This document shows, in pieces, positions 6,786 to 14,599 of a stretch of 20,575 nucleotides of DNA (the stretch's first letter is position 1; every line of letters starts with the position of its first letter). This DNA is from Promethearchaeota archaeon. Lineage in GTDB: Archaea > Asgardarchaeota > Lokiarchaeia > Sigynarchaeales > SOKP01. The notes beneath the pieces were generated by a model, which worked only from the letters and a program-made list of their open reading frames with translations, searched no databases and was not told the DNA's origin. The stretch spans positions 1 through 20,575 of the forward strand of contig WJIN01000184.1 of assembly GCA_014730295.1 (NCBI GenBank). Reading direction: 5' to 3'. The translations under genes and the position numbers were made by a program.

Positions 6786-8849
6786 ATGTCTCAAAATAAA
6801 CCATATTTAAACCCAGAAGTTGATCTTGATGAGCGAGTCGAGTCGCTCCTTGATGACTTAAATTTAGAAGAAAAAATTAGATTAATTCGAGGTAAAGATT
6901 TTTGGACTACTGAAGCTATAGAACGGCTGAGAATTCCACCTTTTGGTATGACAGATGGTCCTCTTGGAGTAGCATACCATTCGAGTTTTAAGGGCAACCG
7001 TACACGGTTTCCAGCGACTATTAGTTTAGCTTCCACGTGGAATAAAGAGTTAGCATTTAAGATGGGAAAAGCAATGGGAAAAGAAACAAAAATAGCGGGG
7101 CGCCATCAAATTCTTGGACCGGGGGTTAATATAATTCGTTCACCGCTATGTGGGAGGAATTTTGAATATCTTAGTGAAGATCCGGTACTTTCCTCTGATA
7201 TAGCTGCGGAAATAGTGAAGGGAATCCAGTCTGAAGGAGCTGCAAGTTGCATCAAACATTATCTTACAAATAATTCTGAAACCAAGAGAACGAAGATAAG
7301 TACACAAATCAGTGAGCGCGCATTACAAGAAATTTACGTGAAGAATTATAAGAGAATCATTGAAAAATCGGACCCTTGGGGATTGATGGTGTGCTATAAC
7401 AAAATAAACGGGACATACGGTGCAGAAAATAAGTATATCCTCACTGATATTCTTGTTGACCAACTTGGATTCACTGGACATACAGTCACCGATTGGGGGG
7501 CGGCTCAACGTACTTCGGGAGCTTCTGCGTGTATAAAAGCGGGATTAAGCCTTGAAATGCCTGGAAGTTTCATACTAAGCAGAGTTTATAAAAAAAAGAA
7601 AGTGCAAAAAGCTTTAGAGAGCGAAGAAATCAGCGAAGTGGATATTGATAATCTTGTGCGTCCTTTGTTAAGAACCTTCCTTCGAGTCGGCTTATTGACT
7701 CAAGATGAGGTCTCTCCCAAGGATATTATTGATAACCCAGAGCATCAAGCCATAGCACGGCAAATTGCAGAAGAGGGGATGGTATTGCTCAAAAATGATG
7801 ATAATTTTCTACCTCTCGATTTGAATCAGATTAATAAAATTGCAATTCTCGGACCGAACACCGATACTAAATTTGGCAAGCCATTTTACGGAGGCAGCAG
7901 TGCTGTTGTACCGCCTTTCGAAATAACACCGTATGAAGGAATTAAAAACTTTATTTCCGATAAAGCCGAAATTGTGTCCAAGCCAGAAGAGGCGGATGTG
8001 GTTTTTCTAATTATGGGACTCAATCACGGAGGTCATTTTATACTAAATCTACTTTTAAAAAGGGAGGGTGACACTGAAGGATCAGATCGGACTACTTATT
8101 CTTTGCCTGATGATCAGGAACAATTAATTAAAGAGACTTTAGGTAAAAATAAAAATACAGTCGTGATTCTAGTTGCGGGAAGCCCAATTAATGTATCAAA
8201 ATGGTATGATGATGTCCCTGCGCTTTTAAACGCCTGGTATCCAGGAATGATGGGAGGAGATGCACTTGCACGTATTTTATTTGGTGAAGTTTCACCCTCT
8301 GGAAAATTACCCGTAACCTATCCTAAGAAGATAGGGGATCATCCCGCCCACAAAAGTGAACGTAGATTTCCGGGAGATCTTGACGAGTTAAAGATCTATT
8401 TTGATGAGGGGATTTATGTAGGATACCGATATTTTGATAAAGAAAATATTGAACCATTCTTTCCTTTTGGCCATGGTCTTTCCTATACGGAATTTAAAAT
8501 GTCCAATATTCAAATAGATAAAAGTGTAGTCAAACGGGGAGAGACTTTTACGATCTCTGTTGATGTGGAAAATATTGGAAACCGAAACGGGGCGGAAATA
8601 GTTCAAATCTATATAAGTGATGAGGAATGTTCAGTGGATAGACCTCCCAAAGAACTTCAAGCGTTTGAGAAAGTATATTTAGAACCAAGAGAGAAAAGGA
8701 ATATTAAAATAGAATTGAATACAAGTGCATTTGAATTCTATTCCGAATCAGAGCATAAATTCAAAGCAGAGGATGGCTCCTTTACGATTTGGGTGGGGTC
8801 ATCGTCAAGAGATCTTCCATTAACGGGAAAAATTGACTTGCAATCCTAA
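6786..8849 (+). CDS. Glycoside hydrolase family 3 beta-glycosidase
   Basis: A 687-residue GH3 enzyme that releases beta-linked terminal sugars with retention. Domains in order: the TIM-barrel-like domain (about 15-305) with TDGPLGVAY, LGPGVNIIRSPLCGRNFEYLSEDP, KHYLTNNSE (K157, H158) and the nucleophile D236 in VTDWG; the alpha/beta sandwich (about 330-565) with the probable acid/base E431 in REGDTEGSDR, and LNAWYPGMMGG; and a C-terminal fibronectin III-like domain (about 600-680) after FPFGHGLSYTEF. There is no signal peptide, so it should work inside the cell on imported oligosaccharides. The sugar specificity (glucoside, xyloside or other) cannot be settled. It is divergent from the sulfatase. 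A T-run follows the stop codon. Confidence 0.92.
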   Translation: MSQNKPYLNPEVDLDERVESLLDDLNLEEKIRLIRGKDFWTTEAIERLRIPPFGMTDGPLGVAYHSSFKGNRTRFPATISLASTWNKELAFKMGKAMGKETKIAGRHQILGPGVNIIRSPLCGRNFEYLSEDPVLSSDIAAEIVKGIQSEGAASCIKHYLTNNSETKRTKISTQISERALQEIYVKNYKRIIEKSDPWGLMVCYNKINGTYGAENKYILTDILVDQLGFTGHTVTDWGAAQRTSGASACIKAGLSLEMPGSFILSRVYKKKKVQKALESEEISEVDIDNLVRPLLRTFLRVGLLTQDEVSPKDIIDNPEHQAIARQIAEEGMVLLKNDDNFLPLDLNQINKIAILGPNTDTKFGKPFYGGSSAVVPPFEITPYEGIKNFISDKAEIVSKPEEADVVFLIMGLNHGGHFILNLLLKREGDTEGSDRTTYSLPDDQEQLIKETLGKNKNTVVILVAGSPINVSKWYDDVPALLNAWYPGMMGGDALARILFGEVSPSGKLPVTYPKKIGDHPAHKSERRFPGDLDELKIYFDEGIYVGYRYFDKENIEPFFPFGHGLSYTEFKMSNIQIDKSVVKRGETFTISVDVENIGNRNGAEIVQIYISDEECSVDRPPKELQAFEKVYLEPREKRNIKIELNTSAFEFYSESEHKFKAEDGSFTIWVGSSSRDLPLTGKIDLQS

Positions 8850-8861
8850 TATATTTCTACC

Positions 8862-8868
8862 TTTTTTT
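8862..8868 (+). terminator. T-run terminator after the GH3 gene
   Basis: A run of seven T's begins 13 bases after the GH3 stop codon, with no hairpin. It fits archaeal termination. Confidence 0.4.
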
Positions 8869-8885
8869 AAACCTATTTTAGATAA

Positions 8886-8914
8886 TTTTATAATATTCTA
8901 CAACAAAATTTGTT
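8886..8914 (+). promoter_or_regulatory. Promoter and operator-like inverted repeat before the kinase-like gene
   Basis: TTTTATAATA (8886-8895) is a good TATA-box candidate. Seven bases later comes the inverted repeat AACAAA-a-TTTGTT (8902-8914), which would sit next to the expected transcription start about 25 bases past the box. A repressor site at this place is plausible. The leader to ATG 8952 would be about 30 bases, so this gene is probably not leaderless. Confidence 0.3.
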
Positions 8915-8951
8915 ATATCGCACTCAAGAATGAAATAGGTTTTGATTAATT

Positions 8952-9914
8952 ATGGATATTAATTTAAATTTACTAAAAGAGTTTGAAAAATATATTGATA
9001 CTATTCATCCTGAAAAAGGAAAAGTCCCTATCAAAATTTTAGGATTTGGGGAGATTTCCCTTGTGTTTGAAATAGTCGGCGATTCAAAGCAAATTGCTTA
9101 TAAACGAATTCCGATTTTTGACAACGTGGCTCAAGTTAAAAGACATATTTGGGCATATAATGAATATAATAGAATATTAAAAGAAGAAGTTGGATTAATA
9201 TTACCGGATTACGGTTGCGCGTGGTTCAGAGATGAAAGAGGAAAAATCCAATTCTATTGTGTGCAAGAGAAGATAAATCCTGAATCGGTTGGCAATAAGA
9301 TTATTCATAAAATAACAGATGAGGAGATAAAAATACTTGTATTAATGGCATTAAGGGAGATGAAAAAAGTATGGACCTATAGCAAGAATAATAATAAGAT
9401 TGATTTAGGACTCGATGGTCAAATCTCTAATTTTTCAGTGATCGACTATGAGCCCGAAAATCCACGCATAACTAATGACACTAAATTACGGTATTTAGAT
9501 ACCAGCACACCTATGTTTAAGATAAATGGGATGGAAGCTATGGAAGCCGTACTATTTCTGAAAAGTGCGCCCTCATTTTTGAGATGGCTATTAAAGGCAG
9601 CATTCTTGGAAGACACCGTTAATAGATACTATGATTGGAGGCGCGTATCCATAGATCTCATCGCTAACTTTTTCAAGGAACAAAGAGCAGATATGATTAG
9701 ACCTTTGATAGAACTTACAAACTCCTTTTTTGAAGAAGAAGCCTCTGAATTCGATATAGAGAAAATTAGTTTGAAGGATGTGCAAGATTATTATAAAAGT
9801 GATAGAGACATGTGGATAATTTTCCAAAAGGTTCGGAAATTCGATAGGTTTCTGAAAACCAAGATTTTAAAAAAACAGTATGATTTTTATCTTCCTCCAG
9901 ATATTGAACGCTGA
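8952..9914 (+). CDS. DUF6206-like protein with kinase/phosphotransferase-like fold
   Basis: A 320-residue soluble protein that resembles DUF6206 from memory of that family; no activity is known. It can be read as an aminoglycoside-phosphotransferase/protein-kinase-like fold. There is a glycine loop ILGFGEISLVFEI (29-41), a lysine in AYKRIP (K51) at the usual ATP-contact spot, a catalytic-loop-like LDGQISNFSV (D155, N160), and a DFG-like RYLDTSTPMF (D183). The HxD histidine of classical kinases is replaced (LxD), so activity is uncertain. The C-terminal half is helical and rich in aromatic and charged residues. No membrane segment is seen. It stands alone between the GH3 gene and the dehydrogenase gene with its own promoter and a T-rich terminator, so the neighbours give little hint of its substrate. 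Confidence 0.6.
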   Translation: MDINLNLLKEFEKYIDTIHPEKGKVPIKILGFGEISLVFEIVGDSKQIAYKRIPIFDNVAQVKRHIWAYNEYNRILKEEVGLILPDYGCAWFRDERGKIQFYCVQEKINPESVGNKIIHKITDEEIKILVLMALREMKKVWTYSKNNNKIDLGLDGQISNFSVIDYEPENPRITNDTKLRYLDTSTPMFKINGMEAMEAVLFLKSAPSFLRWLLKAAFLEDTVNRYYDWRRVSIDLIANFFKEQRADMIRPLIELTNSFFEEEASEFDIEKISLKDVQDYYKSDRDMWIIFQKVRKFDRFLKTKILKKQYDFYLPPDIER

Positions 9915-9962
9915 ATATGTTTGAGGAATGTAAAAAAAAGTGAATTAATATTCTGGAAAAGG

Positions 9963-9990
9963 ATTTATTTTGTATCTTTTTGTGTTTTAT
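9963..9990 (+). terminator. T-rich terminator after the kinase-like gene
   Basis: T-rich clusters separated by single purines start about 50 bases after the stop codon and are followed by more T-rich sequence to about 10000. No hairpin is evident. Confidence 0.35.
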
Positions 9991-10075
9991 TCTAAATTTT
10001 CTCACTCATCAATTCACTCGATAACTATTAAGATGGTCCCTTTTTATATTTCTTAAGAATTAGTTTAAAATTTGA

Positions 10076-11224
10076 ATGATACCATCTTATATAAATATGA
10101 AACCAAAAGTCTATCTAACTTCTAATGTGTTCTCACCCCAAGAAATTGGACAAAATGAGAAAATTCAAGATTCTCTTAGGATTCAGATTGAAGAATTATG
10201 GAATAAAGTGGAGTCAAATGCAGACTTAAAAGTGTTTGAAGGCCGTTTTCCTACAGAATCTCAATTAAGACAAGAAGTTGGGAAATACTCGCCTCAAATT
10301 ATTGGATGTCATTTAAGTCATCCTATATCCAAAGATATACTCGAGAATTCCGACATCTTTGCCGTCTCGACTTCTACCGCGGGATTTAATCATATTGAAA
10401 GACCTATTAAAGATAATATTATTATCACGCATACTCCAGGTGTCTTATTTGAAACTGTAGCCGATTACACCATCGCTTTAATCATGGCAAATTTGCGTAA
10501 TCTTATCGATCTTCATAACTATGTTTGGAATGGTCAATGGTCTCCGGAGGAAAAATGGGACTTAGATCAGAAATTGTCTTCTGTTATTGATAATAAAGTT
10601 GTTGGCATCGTTGGTTTGGGTGAAATTGGTACAGAATTAATGAAACGGTTATATGCGTGGAATCTAAAAATCATCTATTATGATAGATATCCAATGGTAG
10701 AGTTGGAAAAATTATATCCAGGTCTTGAATATAAAGAGAATATCAAAGACCTTTTTAAAGAAGCTGATGTGGTATCGCTCCATGTTCCGCTGAATTCTGC
10801 CACCAAACATATGGTCGATGCTGATCTGCTTAGAATAATGAAACCAAAAGCTCTTTTAGTTAATACAGCTCGCGGTGGTGTGATAAAATTTGATGACTTA
10901 CTGGAATTATATGAAACGGACCAGATTGATATAAATATCTCTTTTGACGTATTTCCCGAAGAACCACTAGATTCTGCCATTTTACAAAGACTTAAACTTA
11001 TAAAAGAAAATAATCCCGGAATACGGATGATCTTAATGCCTCATAATGCATCGGCAGACGCAGACACAAGAGGTAAAATGGTGATTATGCTCTTAGAAGA
11101 TATTCTTCAAATTATTGATTCAAAGAATATTAAAGACTTAGAAAGTATCCATTTAATTCCTCCCCATAAAAAAAAGTTGCACGATGAAGACTGGCGAATT
11201 TTTAAATATTGGGAAAAGAAATAG
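10076..11224 (+). CDS. D-isomer-specific 2-hydroxyacid dehydrogenase
   Basis: A 382-residue NAD(P)-dependent oxidoreductase that interconverts 2-oxo acids (such as glyoxylate or hydroxypyruvate) and D-2-hydroxy acids. The nucleotide-binding domain has VGIVGLGEIGTEL (GxGxxG at 180-185). An acidic D203 follows the second strand, favouring NAD over NADP. Catalytic residues: R266 in NTARGG, E296 in FDVFPEEPL, H323 in MPHNAS. The substrate domain contains STSTAGFNHIE (98-108) and FETVADYTIALIM (125-137). It is longer than common family members, with a Lys-rich C-terminal tail. The start may instead be ATG 10097, giving MKPKVYLTS, because each ATG has an AT box about 30 bases upstream. The amidase gene begins 13 bases after the stop, indicating an operon. 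Confidence 0.85.
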   Translation: MIPSYINMKPKVYLTSNVFSPQEIGQNEKIQDSLRIQIEELWNKVESNADLKVFEGRFPTESQLRQEVGKYSPQIIGCHLSHPISKDILENSDIFAVSTSTAGFNHIERPIKDNIIITHTPGVLFETVADYTIALIMANLRNLIDLHNYVWNGQWSPEEKWDLDQKLSSVIDNKVVGIVGLGEIGTELMKRLYAWNLKIIYYDRYPMVELEKLYPGLEYKENIKDLFKEADVVSLHVPLNSATKHMVDADLLRIMKPKALLVNTARGGVIKFDDLLELYETDQIDINISFDVFPEEPLDSAILQRLKLIKENNPGIRMILMPHNASADADTRGKMVIMLLEDILQIIDSKNIKDLESIHLIPPHKKKLHDEDWRIFKYWEKK

Positions 11225-11237
11225 TGGATGATGAAGA

Positions 11238-12185
11238 ATGAAAATTGCAGCAGTTCAATTAGAGGCAGAATTTGCTAATGTGAAGAAAAATCTTCAAAAA
11301 ATTAGAAGACTGGCTATTCAGGCATTTGAAGAAGGTGCAGAATGGGTGATTTTGCCGGAATTCTTTACATCGGGAATGGGATATCACCCTAAAATGCATT
11401 CAGTTATACAACCTTTCTTAGGAAAACCATTATCTTTATTAATGGAATTAGCCGATAAATATAAAGGAGTCATTGGCGGTTCTTTTCTTACTCAAAGAGG
11501 TTCTGATATTTACAATTCTTTTTTACTGGTATTTCCTGACAAGTCAATCTATATCCATGATAAGGATCAACCCACCATGTGGGAAAATTGTTATTATATA
11601 AGTGGTAGTGATGAGGGAATTCTTAAAACAAATGAATATGATGTGGGAGTGGCGCTTTGCTGGGAGTTTATCCGCTCTCGAACTCCAAAACGATTATTAA
11701 ATAACATCGATTTCGTAGTTGGTGGATCTTGCTGGTGGACTTTACCAGACCAAAAGGTTCCAGGATTTCCCGATGTTTTATTCGAAAGAAATCGACAAAT
11801 CATGTTTAAAGCGCCCCAAAAATTAGCTAAATTGCTGGGAGTCCATGTAATCCACGCAGCTCATGCAGGTGAGTTTAAATGCGACATGCCCTTAATGCCT
11901 TTCATCAATTACAAATCTTATTATCTGGGAGAGACGCAAATTGTGGATGGTGCTGGCAAAATATTGAACCGCCTAACAAGAGAAGACGGAGAAGGCTTCA
12001 TTATGAACGATATCAATCCAAAACAAAAATGGCCTCCAAGCGAAGAAATTCCTAAACGTTTTTGGATCCCGAAATTACCTTTTCAGTTTCGTCTAATTTG
12101 GTTTTATCAAAATCTTTTTGGGAAATATTATTATTACCGTACAAACACAAGACCAAACATTCGGTCTAAAGACCTACCCCCATAG
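11238..12185 (+). CDS. Carbon-nitrogen hydrolase (nitrilase superfamily amidase)
   Basis: A 315-residue nitrilase-superfamily enzyme, probably an amidase hydrolysing a C-N bond. The catalytic triad is complete: E41 in VILPEFFTSG, K109 in HDKDQPTMWEN (with the second glutamate E116), and C141 in VALCWEFIRS. The start MKIAAVQLEA is typical of the family. The C-terminal part (about 283-315) is rich in Trp, Tyr and basic residues beyond the usual fold. It probably acts in the cytoplasm. It follows the 2-hydroxyacid dehydrogenase by 13 bases and is probably translated from the same mRNA. That suggests an amide of a 2-oxo or hydroxy acid as substrate (compare omega-amidase), which is inference only. 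A nitrilase with a true nitrile substrate is less likely. Confidence 0.85.
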   Translation: MKIAAVQLEAEFANVKKNLQKIRRLAIQAFEEGAEWVILPEFFTSGMGYHPKMHSVIQPFLGKPLSLLMELADKYKGVIGGSFLTQRGSDIYNSFLLVFPDKSIYIHDKDQPTMWENCYYISGSDEGILKTNEYDVGVALCWEFIRSRTPKRLLNNIDFVVGGSCWWTLPDQKVPGFPDVLFERNRQIMFKAPQKLAKLLGVHVIHAAHAGEFKCDMPLMPFINYKSYYLGETQIVDGAGKILNRLTREDGEGFIMNDINPKQKWPPSEEIPKRFWIPKLPFQFRLIWFYQNLFGKYYYYRTNTRPNIRSKDLPP

Positions 12186-12207
12186 TTATATAAACTATTA
12201 CACAATT

Positions 12208-12217
12208 TTTTAAAATA
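12208..12217 (+). promoter_or_regulatory. TATA box of the thpR gene
   Basis: TTTTAAAATA is centred about 26 bases upstream of the ATG at 12239 and no Shine-Dalgarno site is visible between them. It points to a leaderless transcript covering thpR and the HAD gene. Confidence 0.4.
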
Positions 12218-12238
12218 ACTTATTAATTTGTAATTAGT

Positions 12239-12817
12239 ATGATTCGAACCTTTATTGCTTTCGATTTAGACGATGAGGAAACCATCAATAACATTGAAGA
12301 ATTTATGGAACGTCTTAAGAAAAATCAACCCAGGATCAAACCGATTGAATCGGAAAATATTCATCTTACCGTGAAATTCCTAGGCAACATTAAAGAATCC
12401 ACGGCTCCCAAGATCCACCATATAATTGACCGAGAAGTCAACGAAAAGATACTCCATGGCGATATATACACATACGAGCTGAAAGGAGTAGGAAACTATA
12501 GAAATTATGAGATTATTTGGGCTGGAATGGAAGGAGATATCGAACTCCTACAGAAAGTAAAAGATACTGTTGAAGAAAAGCTTAATGAACGACTCAAAAT
12601 CAAAAAAGATAAACGGAGAAGCTTTACACCACATATAACCATCGCACGACTTAAAAAGAAAAGGAGAGATTACAACACCTTCGATAGTTTTAAAAATATC
12701 ATTAAAGAAAAACGAAACAAGGAGTTTGGCCCCTTTACGATTAAAAAAATAAAATTAAAGAAATCTGTTCTAACACCAAAAGGACCGATATATTCTGATT
12801 TAACCTATGAAAAATAA
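12239..12817 (+). CDS. thpR: RNA 2',3'-cyclic phosphodiesterase (2'-5' RNA ligase family, ThpR)
   Basis: A 192-residue member of the 2H phosphoesterase superfamily, LigT/ThpR branch. It opens 2',3'-cyclic phosphate ends of RNA to leave a 2'-phosphate; some members join tRNA halves in vitro by 2'-5' bonds. Both HxTx catalytic motifs are present: IHLTVKFLG (H42, T44) and PHITIARLK (H132, T134). The opening MIRTFIAFDLD and the closing segment LTPKGPIYSDL are typical, and the length matches. It is cytoplasmic. A TATA box sits about 26 bases upstream. The HAD phosphatase gene begins 17 bases after the stop, so the two are probably one transcript. Confidence 0.92.
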   Translation: MIRTFIAFDLDDEETINNIEEFMERLKKNQPRIKPIESENIHLTVKFLGNIKESTAPKIHHIIDREVNEKILHGDIYTYELKGVGNYRNYEIIWAGMEGDIELLQKVKDTVEEKLNERLKIKKDKRRSFTPHITIARLKKKRRDYNTFDSFKNIIKEKRNKEFGPFTIKKIKLKKSVLTPKGPIYSDLTYEK

Positions 12818-12834
12818 ATAACCTTGAATAAAAT

Positions 12835-13515
12835 ATGAAGGCACTAATCTGGGATTTAGATGGGACACTTATCCATTTTAAAATTAATTTTATTAAAGCC
12901 CGCCGTACCGCGATGGAAATTCTCAAGAAAAATGAGATTCCAAAAGAGGAATTAAGTATTAAAAAGAGTATTTTAGACAATGTCAGACATGCGATAAAGA
13001 TTTTTGAGGAAAACGGCTTAGATCCTCAAAAAATTAATACCATTGTTGAGGAGATTGATAAGGAAGTATCCAATATTGAACATGATGCCGCACTGAAAGC
13101 ATCTCGAATTGATGGAATCGAAAAGGTACTCGAATTTGCACGGGATCAAAATTTAGAGCAAGCAATCTATACCTATAATACTACCAAAAACGCAATTACT
13201 TCTCTAAAGACGGTTGATTTATTAGAGTATTTTAGCGTTATCGCTGGAAGAGATTCTGTAGAAAATCCTAAACCTCATAAAGAACATTTATTATATATTT
13301 GTAATAAATTGGATGTGTCACCCGAAAAAGTTATAGTCATCGGAGATACATATCGTGATATCGAAGGCGCTTTAAAATTGGGGGCAAAATCAGTTGCCAT
13401 AAAGACTAGAACCTCCGGATTTTCCAATAAAGAAATATTTGAACAAGCTGATGTTATTATTTCTCAAGAAGCAATTCCGGGCGAATTAATTGTTGCATTA
13501 AATAAACTATTATAA
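12835..13515 (+). CDS. HAD-superfamily phosphatase (phosphoglycolate phosphatase-like)
   Basis: A 226-residue HAD hydrolase of subfamily I, with a helical cap inserted after motif I (about 15-90). Motif I is DLDGT with nucleophile D7 and acid/base D9. Motif II is near T113/T116 in IYTYNTTK. Motif III is probably K146 in NPKPHKEH. Motif IV is GDTYRDIEGA with D171 and D175, ending in a classic GAKSVAIKT segment. It should remove phosphate from a small metabolite such as phosphoglycolate or a nucleotide; the exact substrate is unknown. It follows thpR by 17 bases and probably shares its promoter, so a role in trimming phosphates from RNA breakdown products is possible but unproven. A T-rich tract follows. 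Confidence 0.85.
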   Translation: MKALIWDLDGTLIHFKINFIKARRTAMEILKKNEIPKEELSIKKSILDNVRHAIKIFEENGLDPQKINTIVEEIDKEVSNIEHDAALKASRIDGIEKVLEFARDQNLEQAIYTYNTTKNAITSLKTVDLLEYFSVIAGRDSVENPKPHKEHLLYICNKLDVSPEKVIVIGDTYRDIEGALKLGAKSVAIKTRTSGFSNKEIFEQADVIISQEAIPGELIVALNKLL

Positions 13516-13569
13516 TAAATTGAAAAATAAAATGTGAGAGAGCTTATTTCAACAGAATTTAGTTCAATA

Positions 13570-13588
13570 TTTCATTTTTCTTCTTTCT
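13570..13588 (+). terminator. T-rich terminator between the HAD gene and the DUF211 gene
   Basis: A tract of T's broken by single C's lies about 55 bases after the HAD stop codon and just before the 3' end of the convergent DUF211 gene. It fits termination of the plus-strand transcript. Confidence 0.35.
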
Positions 13589-13597
13589 CGAAAGATC

Positions 13598-13870
13598 CTA
13601 AATTTCTTCAGAATTATCAAAATCCCGCTGATAAAATACCTCATCTACGCTATGGAGAGCGCAATTAAGCTCCTCTAATTTTTGGGTGATTGTCTCTAAG
13701 TCAAGATCATATCCTCCGACTTTGATGTGCAACGATGCAGTTCTCTGATCTAACTCGTCCACATTTATTCGAACCACATCAACACCTTCAATTTGCATCA
13801 GCGTTCTAGCTATCAAATCGCTCCCAGGATTATGAGGTTTTAGCACGTCAAGGTAGAATTCATTACGCAT
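13598..13870 (-). CDS. DUF211 family protein
   Basis: A 90-residue protein of the archaeal DUF211 family, which folds like a ferredoxin-like (ACT-type) small domain and forms oligomers. Its role is unknown, and metal or ligand sensing has been suggested for the family. Matching features: LDVLKPHNPG (7-16), QIEGVDVVRINVDELD (26-41) and CALHSVDEV (70-78). The length is normal for the family. On the minus strand an AGAGG-like site lies about 14 bases upstream of the ATG at 13870. It is divergent from the small orphan gene across a 281-base gap. Nothing nearby reveals its ligand. Confidence 0.85.
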   Translation of the reverse strand: MRNEFYLDVLKPHNPGSDLIARTLMQIEGVDVVRINVDELDQRTASLHIKVGGYDLDLETITQKLEELNCALHSVDEVFYQRDFDNSEEI

Positions 13871-14151
13871 TTCGAATTTTTTCCTCTTTATTTTAACTTT
13901 TTTAGGACTAAATCGAACTATATCAAATATATTATAACATTGAATAATAAAGATTTATTTTTTTAATTATTATCGGTTCCCAAATATTTCCAGACTCGTC
14001 TTTTTTTCAACTAAAATATTGTTCGACATTATTAAGATTTTTTTCCTCCATTTATAACCTAAATTTTAAATCAAGGAGGATTAACATTTAATAATCAATA
14101 GTAATATTCATTTATTAAGTAGTAAAAAATAAAGTGTTAGGTATTTTTAGA
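13871..14151. other. Divergent intergenic region with an orphan Shine-Dalgarno site
   Basis: This region of 281 bases holds the promoters of the DUF211 gene (minus) and the small orphan gene (plus). TCCTCC (14044-14049) and GGAGGA (14075-14080) are complementary and could form a stem with a 25-base loop. AAGGAGGA is the strongest Shine-Dalgarno-like sequence in the window, yet no ATG or GTG follows at a usable distance; the following triplets run into TAA. Apart from AT-rich promoter-like elements I see no gene here. Confidence 0.4.
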
Positions 14152-14505
14152 ATGGAGAGTCCGCAAGTGAAGAAGGTTATTGAGGAAAAAGGAGAGATTT
14201 CAGATGAGTTAGATTATGCTTTGATGAAATACCTGCTAACTAATCGAGGAAGTGGCTACACACCATGTCAACCTCAGTTGGTTGAATTAGAAAACGGAAA
14301 AGAAGCAATTAAAATGAGTATTGATAATACCTTTATTGGGAAAGATAACGCGCTTATGGGGCTGGGAATTGTGGGGAAGATTTTTATTGATCCCGAATCC
14401 TTTGATATTCTCTATGCGACTCCAAAGGAGGAGTTGGAGAAAAATATAGAAAAGCTTGAAAAGTCTGGAGTCCAACCTCAAAAGAGACCTAAGGGCAAAT
14501 ACTAA
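14152..14505 (+). CDS. Small hypothetical protein
   Basis: I do not recognise this 117-residue protein. It starts MESPQVKKVIEEKGEI from ATG 14152; a GTG at 14134 would add six residues. It appears soluble. The first part is predicted helical and acidic (SDELDYALMKYLL), then RGSGYTPCQPQLVELENG and KEAIKMSIDNTFIG look like beta strands. MGLGIVGKIFIDPESFDILYATPKEELE follows as one conserved-looking block split here only for description (MGLGIVGKIFID, then PESFDILYATPKEELE). The tail is Lys/Pro-rich (QKRPKGKY). It has a single cysteine and no signal peptide. The FIDPESFDILYATP segment suggests a domain that stores or presents a value, as in cytoplasmic carrier-like proteins, but no family can be named. 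It is separated from its downstream neighbour by 94 bases that contain a new promoter. Confidence 0.7.
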   Translation: MESPQVKKVIEEKGEISDELDYALMKYLLTNRGSGYTPCQPQLVELENGKEAIKMSIDNTFIGKDNALMGLGIVGKIFIDPESFDILYATPKEELEKNIEKLEKSGVQPQKRPKGKY

Positions 14506-14561
14506 GCATAATAACCATTTTTAACAGCCTAGAGTAGCTTTTTCAAAAAGTAATAAAAAAC

Positions 14562-14573
14562 TTAATTTAATAT
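14562..14573 (+). promoter_or_regulatory. TATA-like box of the DUF2299-HIT-M28 operon
   Basis: TTAATTTAATAT lies about 30 bases upstream of the ATG at 14600 and no Shine-Dalgarno site separates them. Just upstream, CTTTTTcAAAAAG (14538-14550) is a small inverted repeat that may belong to the end of the previous gene. Confidence 0.35.
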
Positions 14574-14599
14574 TCTATTTTTACATTAATAACGTAAAT

